The notes below the pieces were generated by a model that did not search any database, was not told the DNA's origin, and saw only the letters and a list, made by a program, of their open reading frames with translations. Positions 1 to 7,485 of a DNA stretch of 64,000 nt are shown here, piece after piece; the first letter of the stretch is position 1, and every line of letters starts with the position of its first letter. The DNA comes from Cryobacterium cheniae (GTDB taxonomy: Bacteria; Actinomycetota; Actinomycetes; Actinomycetales; Microbacteriaceae), in the NCBI RefSeq assembly GCF_004403395.1, contig NZ_SOGN01000026.1, forward strand, positions 1 to 64,000, given 5' to 3'. The translations under genes were made by a program, and so were the position numbers.

Positions 1-195
1 CCGGCCACGCCGGGCACGCCGGCCACGCCGGCCACGCCGGCACCCGCCGCCTCCACGGGCGCGGGTTCGGGCCAGGGCGGTCTCGCCCGCACCGGAGTCG
101 AGCTGGCACCCCTGGTGGCCGGTGGAACGCTGATGCTGCTCCTCGGCGGGCTGCTGCTCGCACGCCGTCGCCGCGCGGAATTCGGAGAATCGTAG
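1..195 (+). CDS. C-terminus of a cell-wall-anchored surface protein (LARTG sortase signal)
   Basis: Only the last 64 codons are in the window; the gene begins to the left. The visible part starts with Pro-Ala-Thr repeats, a typical wall-spanning stalk, then a Gly/Ser linker, the pentapeptide LARTG, a hydrophobic segment of about 20 residues rich in Leu and Gly, and a basic RRRR tail before the stop. This order is the classic cell-wall sorting signal. In Actinobacteria the LAxTG variant is the usual substrate of class E sortases, whereas LPxTG is used by other classes. The functional domain lies outside the window, so the role is unknown. No sortase gene is visible in this window. Confidence 0.8.
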   Translation, partial: PATPGTPATPATPAPAASTGAGSGQGGLARTGVELAPLVAGGTLMLLLGGLLLARRRRAEFGES

Positions 196-248
196 CCGAC
201 ACGCACAGCATTGCCGGCGGCGCCGGTACACCTCGCTAGCCTTGGGTC

Positions 249-881
249 ATGTCGACGATCAAACATCCGGTCGGCTCCCAGCCCAGCAAGGTGTACCGGC
301 GCCGTCGTCTCGTGGTGGGCCTGGGCCTGCTCCTCGTGCTTGTCCTCCTCATCCTGATCGTCCTGAACATCGTGCGCCCGGCCGCCGGTGACGGCGAGCC
401 GAGCGGCACGCCGACGGCTGAGGCCACGTCGGCGGCAGCGAAAGCCTCCGCCTCCGCACCGGCGGCCGACCCGCTCAAGTGCGACCCGGCATCCGTGCAG
501 GTCGAAGCGACCACCGACAAGGTCAACTACGAGCCGGGGGCTCAGCCGATGCTCTCACTCAGCGTCACCAACATCGGCGACGAACCGTGCGTGCTGAACG
601 CGGGCACGGCGACGCAGGTCTTCACGGTGTCGAGCGGTCCGGATGTCTACTGGACGTCGACCGACTGCCAGCAGGAGGCGAGCGACGCCGACATCATCCT
701 GCAACCGGGCAAACCCCTGAGTTCCGGGGCGGCGATCGCGTGGGACCGCACCCGCTCGGGCCCGGAGACCTGCGGCGACGCCACCCGCGATGCGGCGCCG
801 GCCGGGGGAGCGGCCTACAACCTGAGCGTCACCGTCGACGGCATCGATTCGGCCACCCCGAAGCAGTTCTTCCTCTCCTGA
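249..881 (+). CDS. Membrane-anchored extracytoplasmic protein of unknown function
   Basis: This 210-residue protein has a basic N-terminus (KVYRRRR), one long hydrophobic segment at about residues 23-42, a low-complexity Ala/Ser/Thr/Pro linker, and then a folded domain of about 140 residues. The domain has paired cysteines (CDP, EPC, DCQ, ETC) and beta-rich text such as LSLSVTNIGDEPC, which suggests an immunoglobulin-like fold outside the cell stabilised by disulfides. I do not recognise a named family; similar one-helix proteins are common in Microbacteriaceae and the layout resembles the protein at 59792-60478. No ribosome binding site is obvious before the ATG, so translation may be leaderless or the start slightly different. 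Confidence 0.75.
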   Translation: MSTIKHPVGSQPSKVYRRRRLVVGLGLLLVLVLLILIVLNIVRPAAGDGEPSGTPTAEATSAAAKASASAPAADPLKCDPASVQVEATTDKVNYEPGAQPMLSLSVTNIGDEPCVLNAGTATQVFTVSSGPDVYWTSTDCQQEASDADIILQPGKPLSSGAAIAWDRTRSGPETCGDATRDAAPAGGAAYNLSVTVDGIDSATPKQFFLS

Positions 882-964
882 GGGTGGTCGAGACCCCGAC
901 GTTCGCTCGTGGCGCGCCGTCCGGAGGCCCGGTGTGTCGAGACCGCGCCGGGTCAACTGGTTGA

Positions 965-1384
965 ATGGAAGCCGTGACTGACGCGACTCCACCGACGAAT
1001 TCCCCGGCCCTCGCCGCCGCTCTGGCCGCACAGGATGTGGTCGCCGTGGCCTATGCCCTCCGCAATGAGGTGATGATCGTTCCGCAACTGGTCGTCAACG
1101 GCAAGGCGGAACAGGTGCGTGTCTTCGGCCGTGAGGGCACCGAACGACGGATGCTGCTGCTCTTCTCTTCGGCCGAGAACTACGCCCGCATGGTGCCCGA
1201 CGAGGTCGATCCGCAGGTCATGGTCGGTGACGCGCAGTGGCTCCGCGAGTTCCTCACCGTGCACCAGCAGGTGCTCGAAATGGTGTTCTTCGACATCGCC
1301 GGTCCCCACGTGATGCAGGCCGCACCGGCAGACCTGATGCGCGCCCTCGGCCCGCTGCCCGGCGAGGCAGAGCCCGGCCAGTAG
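965..1384 (+). CDS. SseB-like protein
   Basis: The 139-residue product has no signal peptide or membrane segment. Its core, VMIVPQLVVNGKAEQVRVF followed by a strand reading LLLFSSAENYARM, fits the SseB N-terminal domain fold often found as small single-domain proteins in actinobacteria. Their function is not established. A GTG three codons downstream (974) follows GGAAG closely and is an alternative start. The gene converges on radA, with 22 bp between the two stops. The ends are sure; the family call is by resemblance of the strand pattern only. Confidence 0.7.
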   Translation: MEAVTDATPPTNSPALAAALAAQDVVAVAYALRNEVMIVPQLVVNGKAEQVRVFGREGTERRMLLLFSSAENYARMVPDEVDPQVMVGDAQWLREFLTVHQQVLEMVFFDIAGPHVMQAAPADLMRALGPLPGEAEPGQ

Positions 1385-1406
1385 CCGCCCGACCGGGCGC
1401 ACGCGG

Positions 1407-2771
1407 CTAAAACGCGCGGTCGAGCTCGGAGTCCCATGAGGACTGGCCGGTCGCGATCGCCGCGGCCACCGCGGTGCCGATCGCCCCGGCCTCGGCATCG
1501 AGGCGGATGGTGAAGCCGAGACGGGCGGCCTCGGCCGCGCGCAGCTTGGCCGCGGACACCGGCCGCACCTCGCCCGCGAGGCTGATCTCACCGAATGCCA
1601 CTGCCCCCTGGGCGATGGGCTTGTCCTTGAACGCCGACGCGATGGCGAGGGCAATGGCGAGGTCGGCGGCCGGCTCCGTGAGACGGATGCCGCCTACGGT
1701 CGACACGTAGACATCCATGCTGCCCAGCCCCGACAGGCTCGCCCGGCGCTCCAGCACGGCGAGGAGCATCGCCACCCGTGAGGAGTCCACCCCGTTGGTG
1801 ACACGGCGGGGGTTCGGGGCCTGGGTCTTGATCACGAGAGCCTGCACTTCGACCGGCATCGCCCGCCGGCCCTCGAGTGCCACCGTGACGCAGGTGCCGG
1901 ACACGGGGGTGGAGCCGCGGCTGAGGAACAGTGCGCTGGGGTCGGGCACCTCGGCGATGCCGTCGCCGGTCATCTCGAAGCAGCCCACCTCGTCGGTCGA
2001 GCCGAACCGATTTTTCAGCGCGCGCACGAAGCGCAGCGCCGTCTGCCGGTCGCCCTCGAACTGGCACACCACGTCGACGAGGTGTTCGAGCAGTCGGGGC
2101 CCGGCGATCGAGCCGTCTTTGGTGACGTGCCCGACGAGCAGGATGGGCAGGTTGCGGTCTTTGGCGACCCGGATCAGCGTGGAGGCCACCTCTCGGACCT
2201 GGCTGGGCATGCCTGCGAGGCCATCGGAGAGTGAGCTGGCCACCGTCTGCACCGAGTCGACGATGACGAGGTTGGGTTGCACGGCGTCGATCTGGCCGAG
2301 GATGGTGGCCAGGTCGGTCTCGGCGGCGATGTAGAGCTCGGGCTGCAGGGCCCCGGTGCGCTCGGCGCGCAGGCGCACCTGGCTGACCGACTCCTCGGCG
2401 CTGACGTAGAGCACGCGCGACTTGGCGGCCGCAGCCTTGGAGGCCACCTCGAGCAGCAGCGTCGACTTGCCGACGCCGGGCTCACCGCTGAGCAGGATGA
2501 CCGAACCCGGCACGATTCCGCCGCCCAGCACCCGGTCGAACTCGGCGATGCCGGTGGGCCAGTGCGAAACGGCCGTGGTGTCGACGTGCGTGATCGGGCG
2601 GGCGATGCCCGCGCCGCTGACGCTGGCCGGCTTGAGCGCGCGCGCCAGGCTCGCCTTCTCGGTGGTGTCCACCACGGTGCCCCACTGCTGGCATTCGCCG
2701 CAGCGGCCCGCCCATTTCAGGGTGGTCCAGCCACACTCGGTGCAGCGGAAGGAGGAAACGGGTCTGGCCAT
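1407..2771 (-). CDS. radA: DNA repair protein RadA (Sms)
   Basis: RadA is a RecA-like ATPase that drives branch migration of recombination intermediates. The 454-residue protein has the full family layout: an N-terminal four-cysteine zinc finger (FRCTECGWTTLKWAGRCGEC, about residues 8-27), a RecA-type core with Walker A GEPGVGKST near residue 96, the RadA-specific KNRFG motif near residue 252, and a C-terminal Lon-protease-like domain with SLSGLGSMDVYVSTVGG. Length is normal for the family. The start ATG is directly followed by the zinc-finger region, as in homologues. It sits 9 bp downstream of the SGNH hydrolase gene on the same strand and may be co-transcribed with it. Confidence 0.97.
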   Translation of the reverse strand: MARPVSSFRCTECGWTTLKWAGRCGECQQWGTVVDTTEKASLARALKPASVSGAGIARPITHVDTTAVSHWPTGIAEFDRVLGGGIVPGSVILLSGEPGVGKSTLLLEVASKAAAAKSRVLYVSAEESVSQVRLRAERTGALQPELYIAAETDLATILGQIDAVQPNLVIVDSVQTVASSLSDGLAGMPSQVREVASTLIRVAKDRNLPILLVGHVTKDGSIAGPRLLEHLVDVVCQFEGDRQTALRFVRALKNRFGSTDEVGCFEMTGDGIAEVPDPSALFLSRGSTPVSGTCVTVALEGRRAMPVEVQALVIKTQAPNPRRVTNGVDSSRVAMLLAVLERRASLSGLGSMDVYVSTVGGIRLTEPAADLAIALAIASAFKDKPIAQGAVAFGEISLAGEVRPVSAAKLRAAEAARLGFTIRLDAEAGAIGTAVAAAIATGQSSWDSELDRAF

Positions 2772-2780
2772 TCTGCGAGC

Positions 2781-3710
2781 CTAGCTCGGGCCGCCGACAC
2801 CACCCGTTTCCGGGGTGCCGATGACCGGCGCCGGCGCCGGTTCCGGAGCGGGGGAGGACAGGCCGGCAGGCGCGGACGAGCGCAGGATGGGAGCGGAGGA
2901 GGCCAGATCGGCAGGCGCGGCGGCGGCGGCGTCGGCAGGCGCGGCGGGCCGGATGCCCCGCACCAGATGGGTGCTCAGCGCCGGCAGAAACGCATCGGCC
3001 CAGGCCCGGTAGCCGCGGTTATTGGGGTGGAACAGGTCGCCCGCGACATGCGTGGCGACGCTGCGCAGCCCGAGCCGCTTCGTCGTGGCGTGCAGCGGCA
3101 CCACGGTCAGCCGGTGCTCCGCGGCCACCTGGCGGATGATGCGGTTGGCGACGGCGACCATCCGTTCGTTGCGGGGCAGGTGGAAACAGGGCAGCTCGGC
3201 CACCAGCGCGTGCGGGGGCAGTGCCTGGAAGATCTGCCGGATCCCGGACTCGAAGACGACGGCGTCCCAGAGGGCGATGTCGTTGGCTCCGATCGCGACC
3301 GTGACGATGTCGGGAGTGAGCTTGACGAAATTGGGCAGCTGGTCGCGCACGGCCAGCTCGACCGTCGCGCCCGACACGCTCAGGTTCACCACGCGCACCG
3401 AGCGGCCGGTGGCCAGACGGATGTGATCGGTCAGGATTCCGACATACCCGCGGTGCGGGGAACTCGCCCCGATGCCCTGCGCGGCGCTGTCTCCGATGAC
3501 GACGTAAAGCAGCTCGCCCTTGTCTTTGGCGCGGGTGCGCCACCAGAGCGAGTGCACCGGCAGGGTCTCATTGAGCATCACCGAGCTCTCGGCGATACGA
3601 CGCTGAAAGCCCCGGTAGTTGAATAGGGCGGCGGCGCCGATACCGGCCGCCGTGGCCAGGGCGCCGGCTGTCAGGGCGAGGGAACGGGGCCAGTGGGTCG
3701 CGGTTATCAC
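2781..3710 (-). CDS. SGNH/GDSL-type hydrolase, membrane-anchored
   Basis: The 309-residue protein starts with a hydrophobic segment (about residues 9-30) that could be a signal anchor. The SGNH blocks are all present: VVIGDSAAQGIG with the nucleophilic serine (block I), the glycine-bearing strand VNLSVSGATV (block II), VAIGANDIAL (block III, Asn), and DLFHPNNRGY with the catalytic Asp/His pair (block V). This points to an extracellular ester hydrolase (lipase, acetyl esterase or similar); the substrate cannot be told. The last 55 residues are a low-complexity Ala/Pro/Ser tail. It lies just upstream of radA on the same strand, opposite the tRNA gene. Confidence 0.9.
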   Translation of the reverse strand: MITATHWPRSLALTAGALATAAGIGAAALFNYRGFQRRIAESSVMLNETLPVHSLWWRTRAKDKGELLYVVIGDSAAQGIGASSPHRGYVGILTDHIRLATGRSVRVVNLSVSGATVELAVRDQLPNFVKLTPDIVTVAIGANDIALWDAVVFESGIRQIFQALPPHALVAELPCFHLPRNERMVAVANRIIRQVAAEHRLTVVPLHATTKRLGLRSVATHVAGDLFHPNNRGYRAWADAFLPALSTHLVRGIRPAAPADAAAAAPADLASSAPILRSSAPAGLSSPAPEPAPAPVIGTPETGGVGGPS

Positions 3711-3831
3711 CCGGTGAGAATACCGCTCCGCGCTGGGTTCCCGCTGGTCAGGGGGCGTTCAGGGCTATTCAGGCACGGATGTCCGCATCGCGATTCGCGC
3801 AAGGCCCCCGATCTCAACTAAACTCTCCCTC

Positions 3832-3921
3832 GGTACCGTGTCCGAGCGGCCGAAGGTGCAACTCTCGAAAAGTTGTGTGGGGGAGACTCCACCGTGGGTT
3901 CAAATCCCACCGGTACCGCCA
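3832..3921 (+). tRNA. tRNA-Ser (anticodon CGA)
   Basis: The sequence folds as a class II tRNA: acceptor arms GGTACCG (3832-3838) and CGGTACC (3911-3917) pair over seven bases, the anticodon stem CAACT/AGTTG encloses the loop CTCGAAA with anticodon CGA, a long variable arm follows, and the T arm GTGGG-TTCAAAT-CCCAC is intact. The discriminator is G and CCA is encoded at 3919-3921. It reads UCG serine codons. The region downstream to about 10.4 kb looks like an accessory insertion, which fits the known use of tRNA 3' ends as integration sites, although no duplicated tRNA end was found. Confidence 0.96.
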
Positions 3922-3960
3922 CAGGGTTGTTCTTGGAACTGGCTGATTCTGTTCCTAGAA

Positions 3961-4017
3961 CTCGTTCCAAAACGAATGGCCTCCGAGATTTCGGAGGCCA
4001 TTCGTTGTTTCCGGGGC
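3961..4017 (+). terminator. Perfect 16-bp hairpin after tRNA-Ser; copy A of a 57-bp repeat
   Basis: Arms 3971-3986 and 3991-4006 are perfect inverted repeats around a GATT loop, 40 bp after the tRNA, followed by GTTTCC. This is a likely rho-independent terminator for the tRNA transcript. The hairpin with its flanks (CTCGTTCC to CCGGGGC) is repeated at 10391-10448 with about 84 percent identity, including paired changes that keep the stem. Confidence 0.75.
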
Positions 4018-4173
4018 TGTTTTCGTTGTGGGGACGGGCGGTTTCCCCTCGGAAGTACTCGGGACTGTCGCCGAAGCGAGAATTCGCGACTCTGATCCTG
4101 TGGTTGACCGTTTTTCAGCGCTACGGATTGCCCGGGCTTGCTTTGGTTTGCTATGTCAGGCAGACCCTTGCGG

Positions 4174-4545
4174 CTAGGTTCGCAAGGGTACCGAGAGTTC
4201 TGCGCCGTCGGGGGAACCGGGGAGTAGCTTGAGCGGCCAATTCGCCTTGTAGTTGGAATGGCCTTCGCGGTCGCGGCGTCTCGCTGTCTTTCTGACGGGG
4301 CCCATGCCCTTGAGCGCGGCGGACGTCCGTTGCGCTACCGGTTCTGCGCGATCGGTCAGGAACTTGATGATTTTTCTGATGTTGCCGGAGACCAGCAGCA
4401 TCGTGGCCAGGACTTGTTGGGCAGCGAAGCCGCGGATGCGACGGCGCGAGGAGATGTCAAGCGATTCATGTCCGGCGTCCTTCACGTATCCGTGGTAGCT
4501 CTCATCAGTGTTGCGACCGATGCGGTAGGCGTCGGACCATTCCAC
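4174..4545 (-). pseudogene. Transposase C-terminal remnant (copy A)
   Basis: The reading frame encodes about 123 residues containing AYRIGRNTDESYHGYVKDAG and RRRIRGFAAQQVLATMLL with a C-terminal RRRDREGHSNYKANWPLK. This looks like the end of an actinobacterial IS transposase; the catalytic N-terminal and middle parts are absent, and an in-frame TAG lies just upstream of the apparent start (4552-4554). The region 4228-4309 is repeated at 6661-6742 in the same orientation, the first 50 bases almost unchanged. The remnant abuts the 3' end of the 5'-nucleotidase gene. The exact IS family is not certain. Confidence 0.6.
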
Positions 4546-4631
4546 GGACGACTATGGATCCTGCGTGGAGGGCTGCCGCGCTGAGCGTGAGTGCACCGCC
4601 GTGCGCGAGGCCGCCGGATTCGGCGTCGGTC

Positions 4632-6179
4632 TTACGGCAGGACGGTGATCCGTCCCTCCGTCGTCGCGTTGACGACGCCGAGCGACTTTGCGTGGGCCAT
4701 GATCGCCTCGGCGTCGCTTGGCGCTCCCGAAGCTGGGACCAGCACTGATCCTCCCGAGAACCCGGCCACGCCGTCGCCGCCACCGACGACGTAGTTTGTT
4801 ACCGCCACCGAGTACGTGGATGCGACGTCGATCGGTTCCCCGGCGACCCGGACGTCGCTTACGCGTGAGCCGACGGCAGCACTGGGGGAGTAGGAGTAGG
4901 AAATCCCCGACACCTGGGGGAAGCCGCCTCCCAGAATGTCCACGTGTCCAACGCCCTGCTCGAGTGCTGCGACGATTCCGGCCCCGGACGCCTGCACCAC
5001 CATGACTTTGTTATCGAAGGGTGCGATGGAGTACGCGTCCCGCGTGGTGAAGTCCGGCCCTGGTGCCTCTGCGCGCAGGCCACCACCATTCATCCACCCG
5101 ATCTGGGTGCCGTGGTACGCGCGGAAGGCATCCGCTACCCAGTTGCCGAGAGCTGTTTCCTGGCGGCGGGCGGCGTTATCAGGGTTGAGCAGCGGGGTCT
5201 GGACAGTGGCGAGGACCGTGGAGAGGTTGGCCGCCATATCGGCCTCGTAGAATTTCTCGAGCTGGCGCAGACTCGGGTCCGGGGTGACCGTGTGGTCCAC
5301 CTCGATCACGGACGGGGTGACGATGTACTCGCCGCCCTCTTTGGTGATGTCGAGCCGGATGAGCGAGCCGATGTTCCCCTCGGGCGCCATCAGAGGGACT
5401 CTGCCGGAGTAGGAGATGACGGACTCGTACTCAGCCATCTCCTCGCCGAAGATGGCATCGATCTCCGGTACGGCCTGCGCCAGCACCCGGTTGTCGTCCA
5501 TCGAGTGCTGAGTCACTGCCACCACGACGTCCACCTTCTCTGTCGCTGTCATGTCGGCCACGGCGGCCCGTGCGGCTTCGACGGGATCGGTCTCGTCGAG
5601 TTGGTCGCTGGCCAAGGTCGTATCGATGGCGTCGGTCAGGCCGATGAAGCCCACTCGCACCTTGCCGATGCGTTGGACCTCCCACGTGCCTCCCGCCACG
5701 AACGGCTCGCCCTCAGCGTCGACCAGGTTGGAGGTGATCCACGGAAACTCCGACGCGGCAACGAGCTCGCGGGCGTTATCGATCCCGAAGTCGAAGTCGT
5801 GCTGGCCGAAGTTGGCGAGGTCTACGCCGATCTTGTTGAAGGCGTCGACCATCGGGAACCCCTTGTAAAGCCCGCCGAAGAGCGTGCCTCCGGCCAGGTC
5901 GCCGCCGAAGACGACGGATGTCGCCGGGTTGTCTTCACGCACCGTGTCGATCGCAGTGGAGAGACGGGCGACACCGCCGCGGTCCTGTCCGCCGGAGAGT
6001 ACCGGGCCGATCTCGTGGGCGTCGTTGAAATACAGCAGGGTCGCGGAATTCGACGCGCGCGGGTTGTCGGCATCTGCGGCCTGATCGGGCGGGGCGGCCT
6101 GGGCCTGGGCCGGTGCAGACGCCGACAGCACTATCGCAAGGGCCGGAATGGACAGGAGCCGGATCAGTGGGCGAGGCAA
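4632..6179 (-). CDS. Secreted bifunctional metallophosphatase / 5'-nucleotidase
   Basis: A UshA/YfkN-type enzyme that dephosphorylates extracellular nucleotides. From the TTG start the protein has 515 residues and begins with a clean signal peptide ending ASAPAQAQA. The N-terminal calcineurin-like domain shows YFNDAHEIG (usual D-x-H metal site), GGDLAGGT (GD motif), NFGQHDFDFG (in place of GNHE/D) and VAVTQHSMDDN; the C-terminal nucleotidase domain has GNWVADAFR, NGGGLRAE, DAYSIAPFDNKV and NYVVGGGDG. I chose TTG 6179 because GAAGGGA lies 7 bases before it and it starts the signal peptide; the in-frame ATG at 6263 has no ribosome binding site. The gene lies between two remnants of one transposase and by eye is less GC-rich than its neighbours, suggesting acquisition by transfer. 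Confidence 0.9.
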   Translation of the reverse strand: MPRPLIRLLSIPALAIVLSASAPAQAQAAPPDQAADADNPRASNSATLLYFNDAHEIGPVLSGGQDRGGVARLSTAIDTVREDNPATSVVFGGDLAGGTLFGGLYKGFPMVDAFNKIGVDLANFGQHDFDFGIDNARELVAASEFPWITSNLVDAEGEPFVAGGTWEVQRIGKVRVGFIGLTDAIDTTLASDQLDETDPVEAARAAVADMTATEKVDVVVAVTQHSMDDNRVLAQAVPEIDAIFGEEMAEYESVISYSGRVPLMAPEGNIGSLIRLDITKEGGEYIVTPSVIEVDHTVTPDPSLRQLEKFYEADMAANLSTVLATVQTPLLNPDNAARRQETALGNWVADAFRAYHGTQIGWMNGGGLRAEAPGPDFTTRDAYSIAPFDNKVMVVQASGAGIVAALEQGVGHVDILGGGFPQVSGISYSYSPSAAVGSRVSDVRVAGEPIDVASTYSVAVTNYVVGGGDGVAGFSGGSVLVPASGAPSDAEAIMAHAKSLGVVNATTEGRITVLP

Positions 6180-6457
6180 GGTGTGGTCCCTTCGAATTCG
6201 GAGCGTGCGTACCCGACCAAGGTCCCCGCAGGGTGTTAACGTGACCTGTCCTGCCAAGGTCATTTCAGCGTTCTACTGATTAACAACTGACTGCACACTT
6301 TCGAGCGCGGCGGCTTCCAAAATAGCGGAACTCCTGATGGTCCGGTCGTTACTACACGGTGCAAGAACGGTGACGCCGACCGCGGACTTTCAACGACGCT
6401 TCAAACCACAAGAGCCACAGGAAGCGCATCGGAATCGACGAAGCAGGAGATCAAGGC

Positions 6458-6619
6458 GTGATCGTCGAGAAGTTGGAAGACGCCCCTGCGCTTCAAGAGG
6501 CAGTTCTCACGCCGTATCACGTTCTGACTATCGTGATCGAGCAGACCCCAGTCGCAAAAATCATCACCAGCGGATCTGGACAAAACTGGGATAAGCAATG
6601 GGTCGGTGCCACCGCGTAA
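6458..6619 (+). CDS. Possible small protein of unknown function
   Basis: A 53-codon frame starts at GTG 6458, preceded by AGGAGA at a good distance, and ends at TAA 6619. The product begins MIVEKLEDAPALQEAVL and ends GQNWDKQWVGATA; its composition (mixed Glu, Lys, Ile, Val, Gln, Asn) looks more like protein than like a random GC-rich frame. The frame is also open upstream of the GTG, so it could be the last part of a broken larger gene. No family was recognised. It lies in the accessory patch between the 5'-nucleotidase and the second transposase remnant. Confidence 0.3.
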   Translation: MIVEKLEDAPALQEAVLTPYHVLTIVIEQTPVAKIITSGSGQNWDKQWVGATA

Positions 6620-6642
6620 CCCCTGTCAGCCTCAAAAGTCCC

Positions 6643-6760
6643 CTATGGCCTGCTGAGCACCTTGAGCGGCCATTTCGCCTTGTAGTTGGAGTGACCGTCG
6701 CGGTCCCGGCGTCGAGTGGTCGCCCGTACCGGGCCCATGCCCGTTGGTGCGGTCGGTTTG
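6643..6760 (-). pseudogene. Transposase 3'-end remnant (copy B)
   Basis: The frame ends with GMGPVRATTRRRDRDGHSNY and KAKWPLK, the same C-terminus as the remnant at 4174-4545, and the DNA at 6661-6742 matches 4228-4309 in the same orientation. Everything upstream of about 6760 on this strand no longer resembles the transposase. Together the two remnants form an IS-like direct repeat flanking the 5'-nucleotidase gene. The rest of 6180-6963 holds only the weak small frame at 6458-6619; I see nothing else in it. Confidence 0.55.
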
Positions 6761-6963
6761 CCTTGTGTTGCCTGCGTGGCATGGTAGGCAAGGAACTCAG
6801 GCCGACCTCTGATGCGTTGCCACTCGCGTTCACGGAGTTCTCCCGCCCGTGAACAGATACGCAATCATGGGTACGCTCGATGAGGCGCGTGTGCGGAACT
6901 AGTTCACGCGCCGCGCGGCGGGCAATGTCCCGTCGCGCTCGGCTCGAACGTGAAGGAAACACC

Positions 6964-7425
6964 GTGTCTGATCACGCAAGAATCAAGGGCCACACCGTGA
7001 CCCGCACCGTGCACATCGAGGCCTCGCGCACGCGCGTCTGGAAGGCACTGACCGACCCCGAGGTGATGGTCCAGTGGTTCGGAGACGGTGTGGTGTTCGC
7101 CGCGCTCGAGCCCGGTGCTACTGGCAGCATCGACTGGGATGATTACGGCAGCTTCCCGATCGAAATCACCGAGGTGGTGCCCGACGGCTCGTTCGGTTTC
7201 CGTTGGTCGGGCATCCCCGCCGAAGAACTCGACGAGTACTCGACGCACGTGCGCTTCACCATCGCCGATGCTGGTACCGGGACGGATGTCACGGTGATCG
7301 AATCGGGCTTCGACACACTCCCCGGCGGCACCCGCTACCGTCGCGAACGTCTTGAGCAGAACCGCGAGGGCTGGGACGTCGAACTCGACGAACTCGCGCT
7401 CCTACTCGAGGGTGTCACCCAGTAG
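6964..7425 (+). CDS. SRPBCC (START-like, AHSA1) domain protein
   Basis: The 153-residue cytoplasmic protein has the AHSA1/Bet v1-like layout: TVHIEASRTRVWKALTDPEV with the first strand and helix, the tryptophan-bearing MVQWFGDGVVFAALEPGATG, and a long C-terminal helix with TRYRRERLEQNREGWDVELD. Such proteins bind hydrophobic ligands or act as stress-related co-chaperones; the ligand is unknown. GTG 6964 was chosen because AAGGA lies 8 bases upstream and the earlier part of the open frame has no family sequence. It stands alone between the transposase remnant and the converging flavoprotein gene. Confidence 0.85.
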   Translation: MSDHARIKGHTVTRTVHIEASRTRVWKALTDPEVMVQWFGDGVVFAALEPGATGSIDWDDYGSFPIEITEVVPDGSFGFRWSGIPAEELDEYSTHVRFTIADAGTGTDVTVIESGFDTLPGGTRYRRERLEQNREGWDVELDELALLLEGVTQ

Positions 7426-7485
7426 TTCACGATTACGGGGGAGTCGCTCGACGAGTGGGCCAGCCTGACTCAGGGCATCAGGGAT

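Noticed and set aside
3838-4095. Open frame starting inside tRNA-Ser
   Set aside because: It begins within the tRNA and crosses the terminator hairpin; no protein-like features.
4944-6239. 431-codon frame on the plus strand opposite the 5'-nucleotidase
   Set aside because: Shadow of the minus-strand gene, which has a signal peptide and both enzyme domains.
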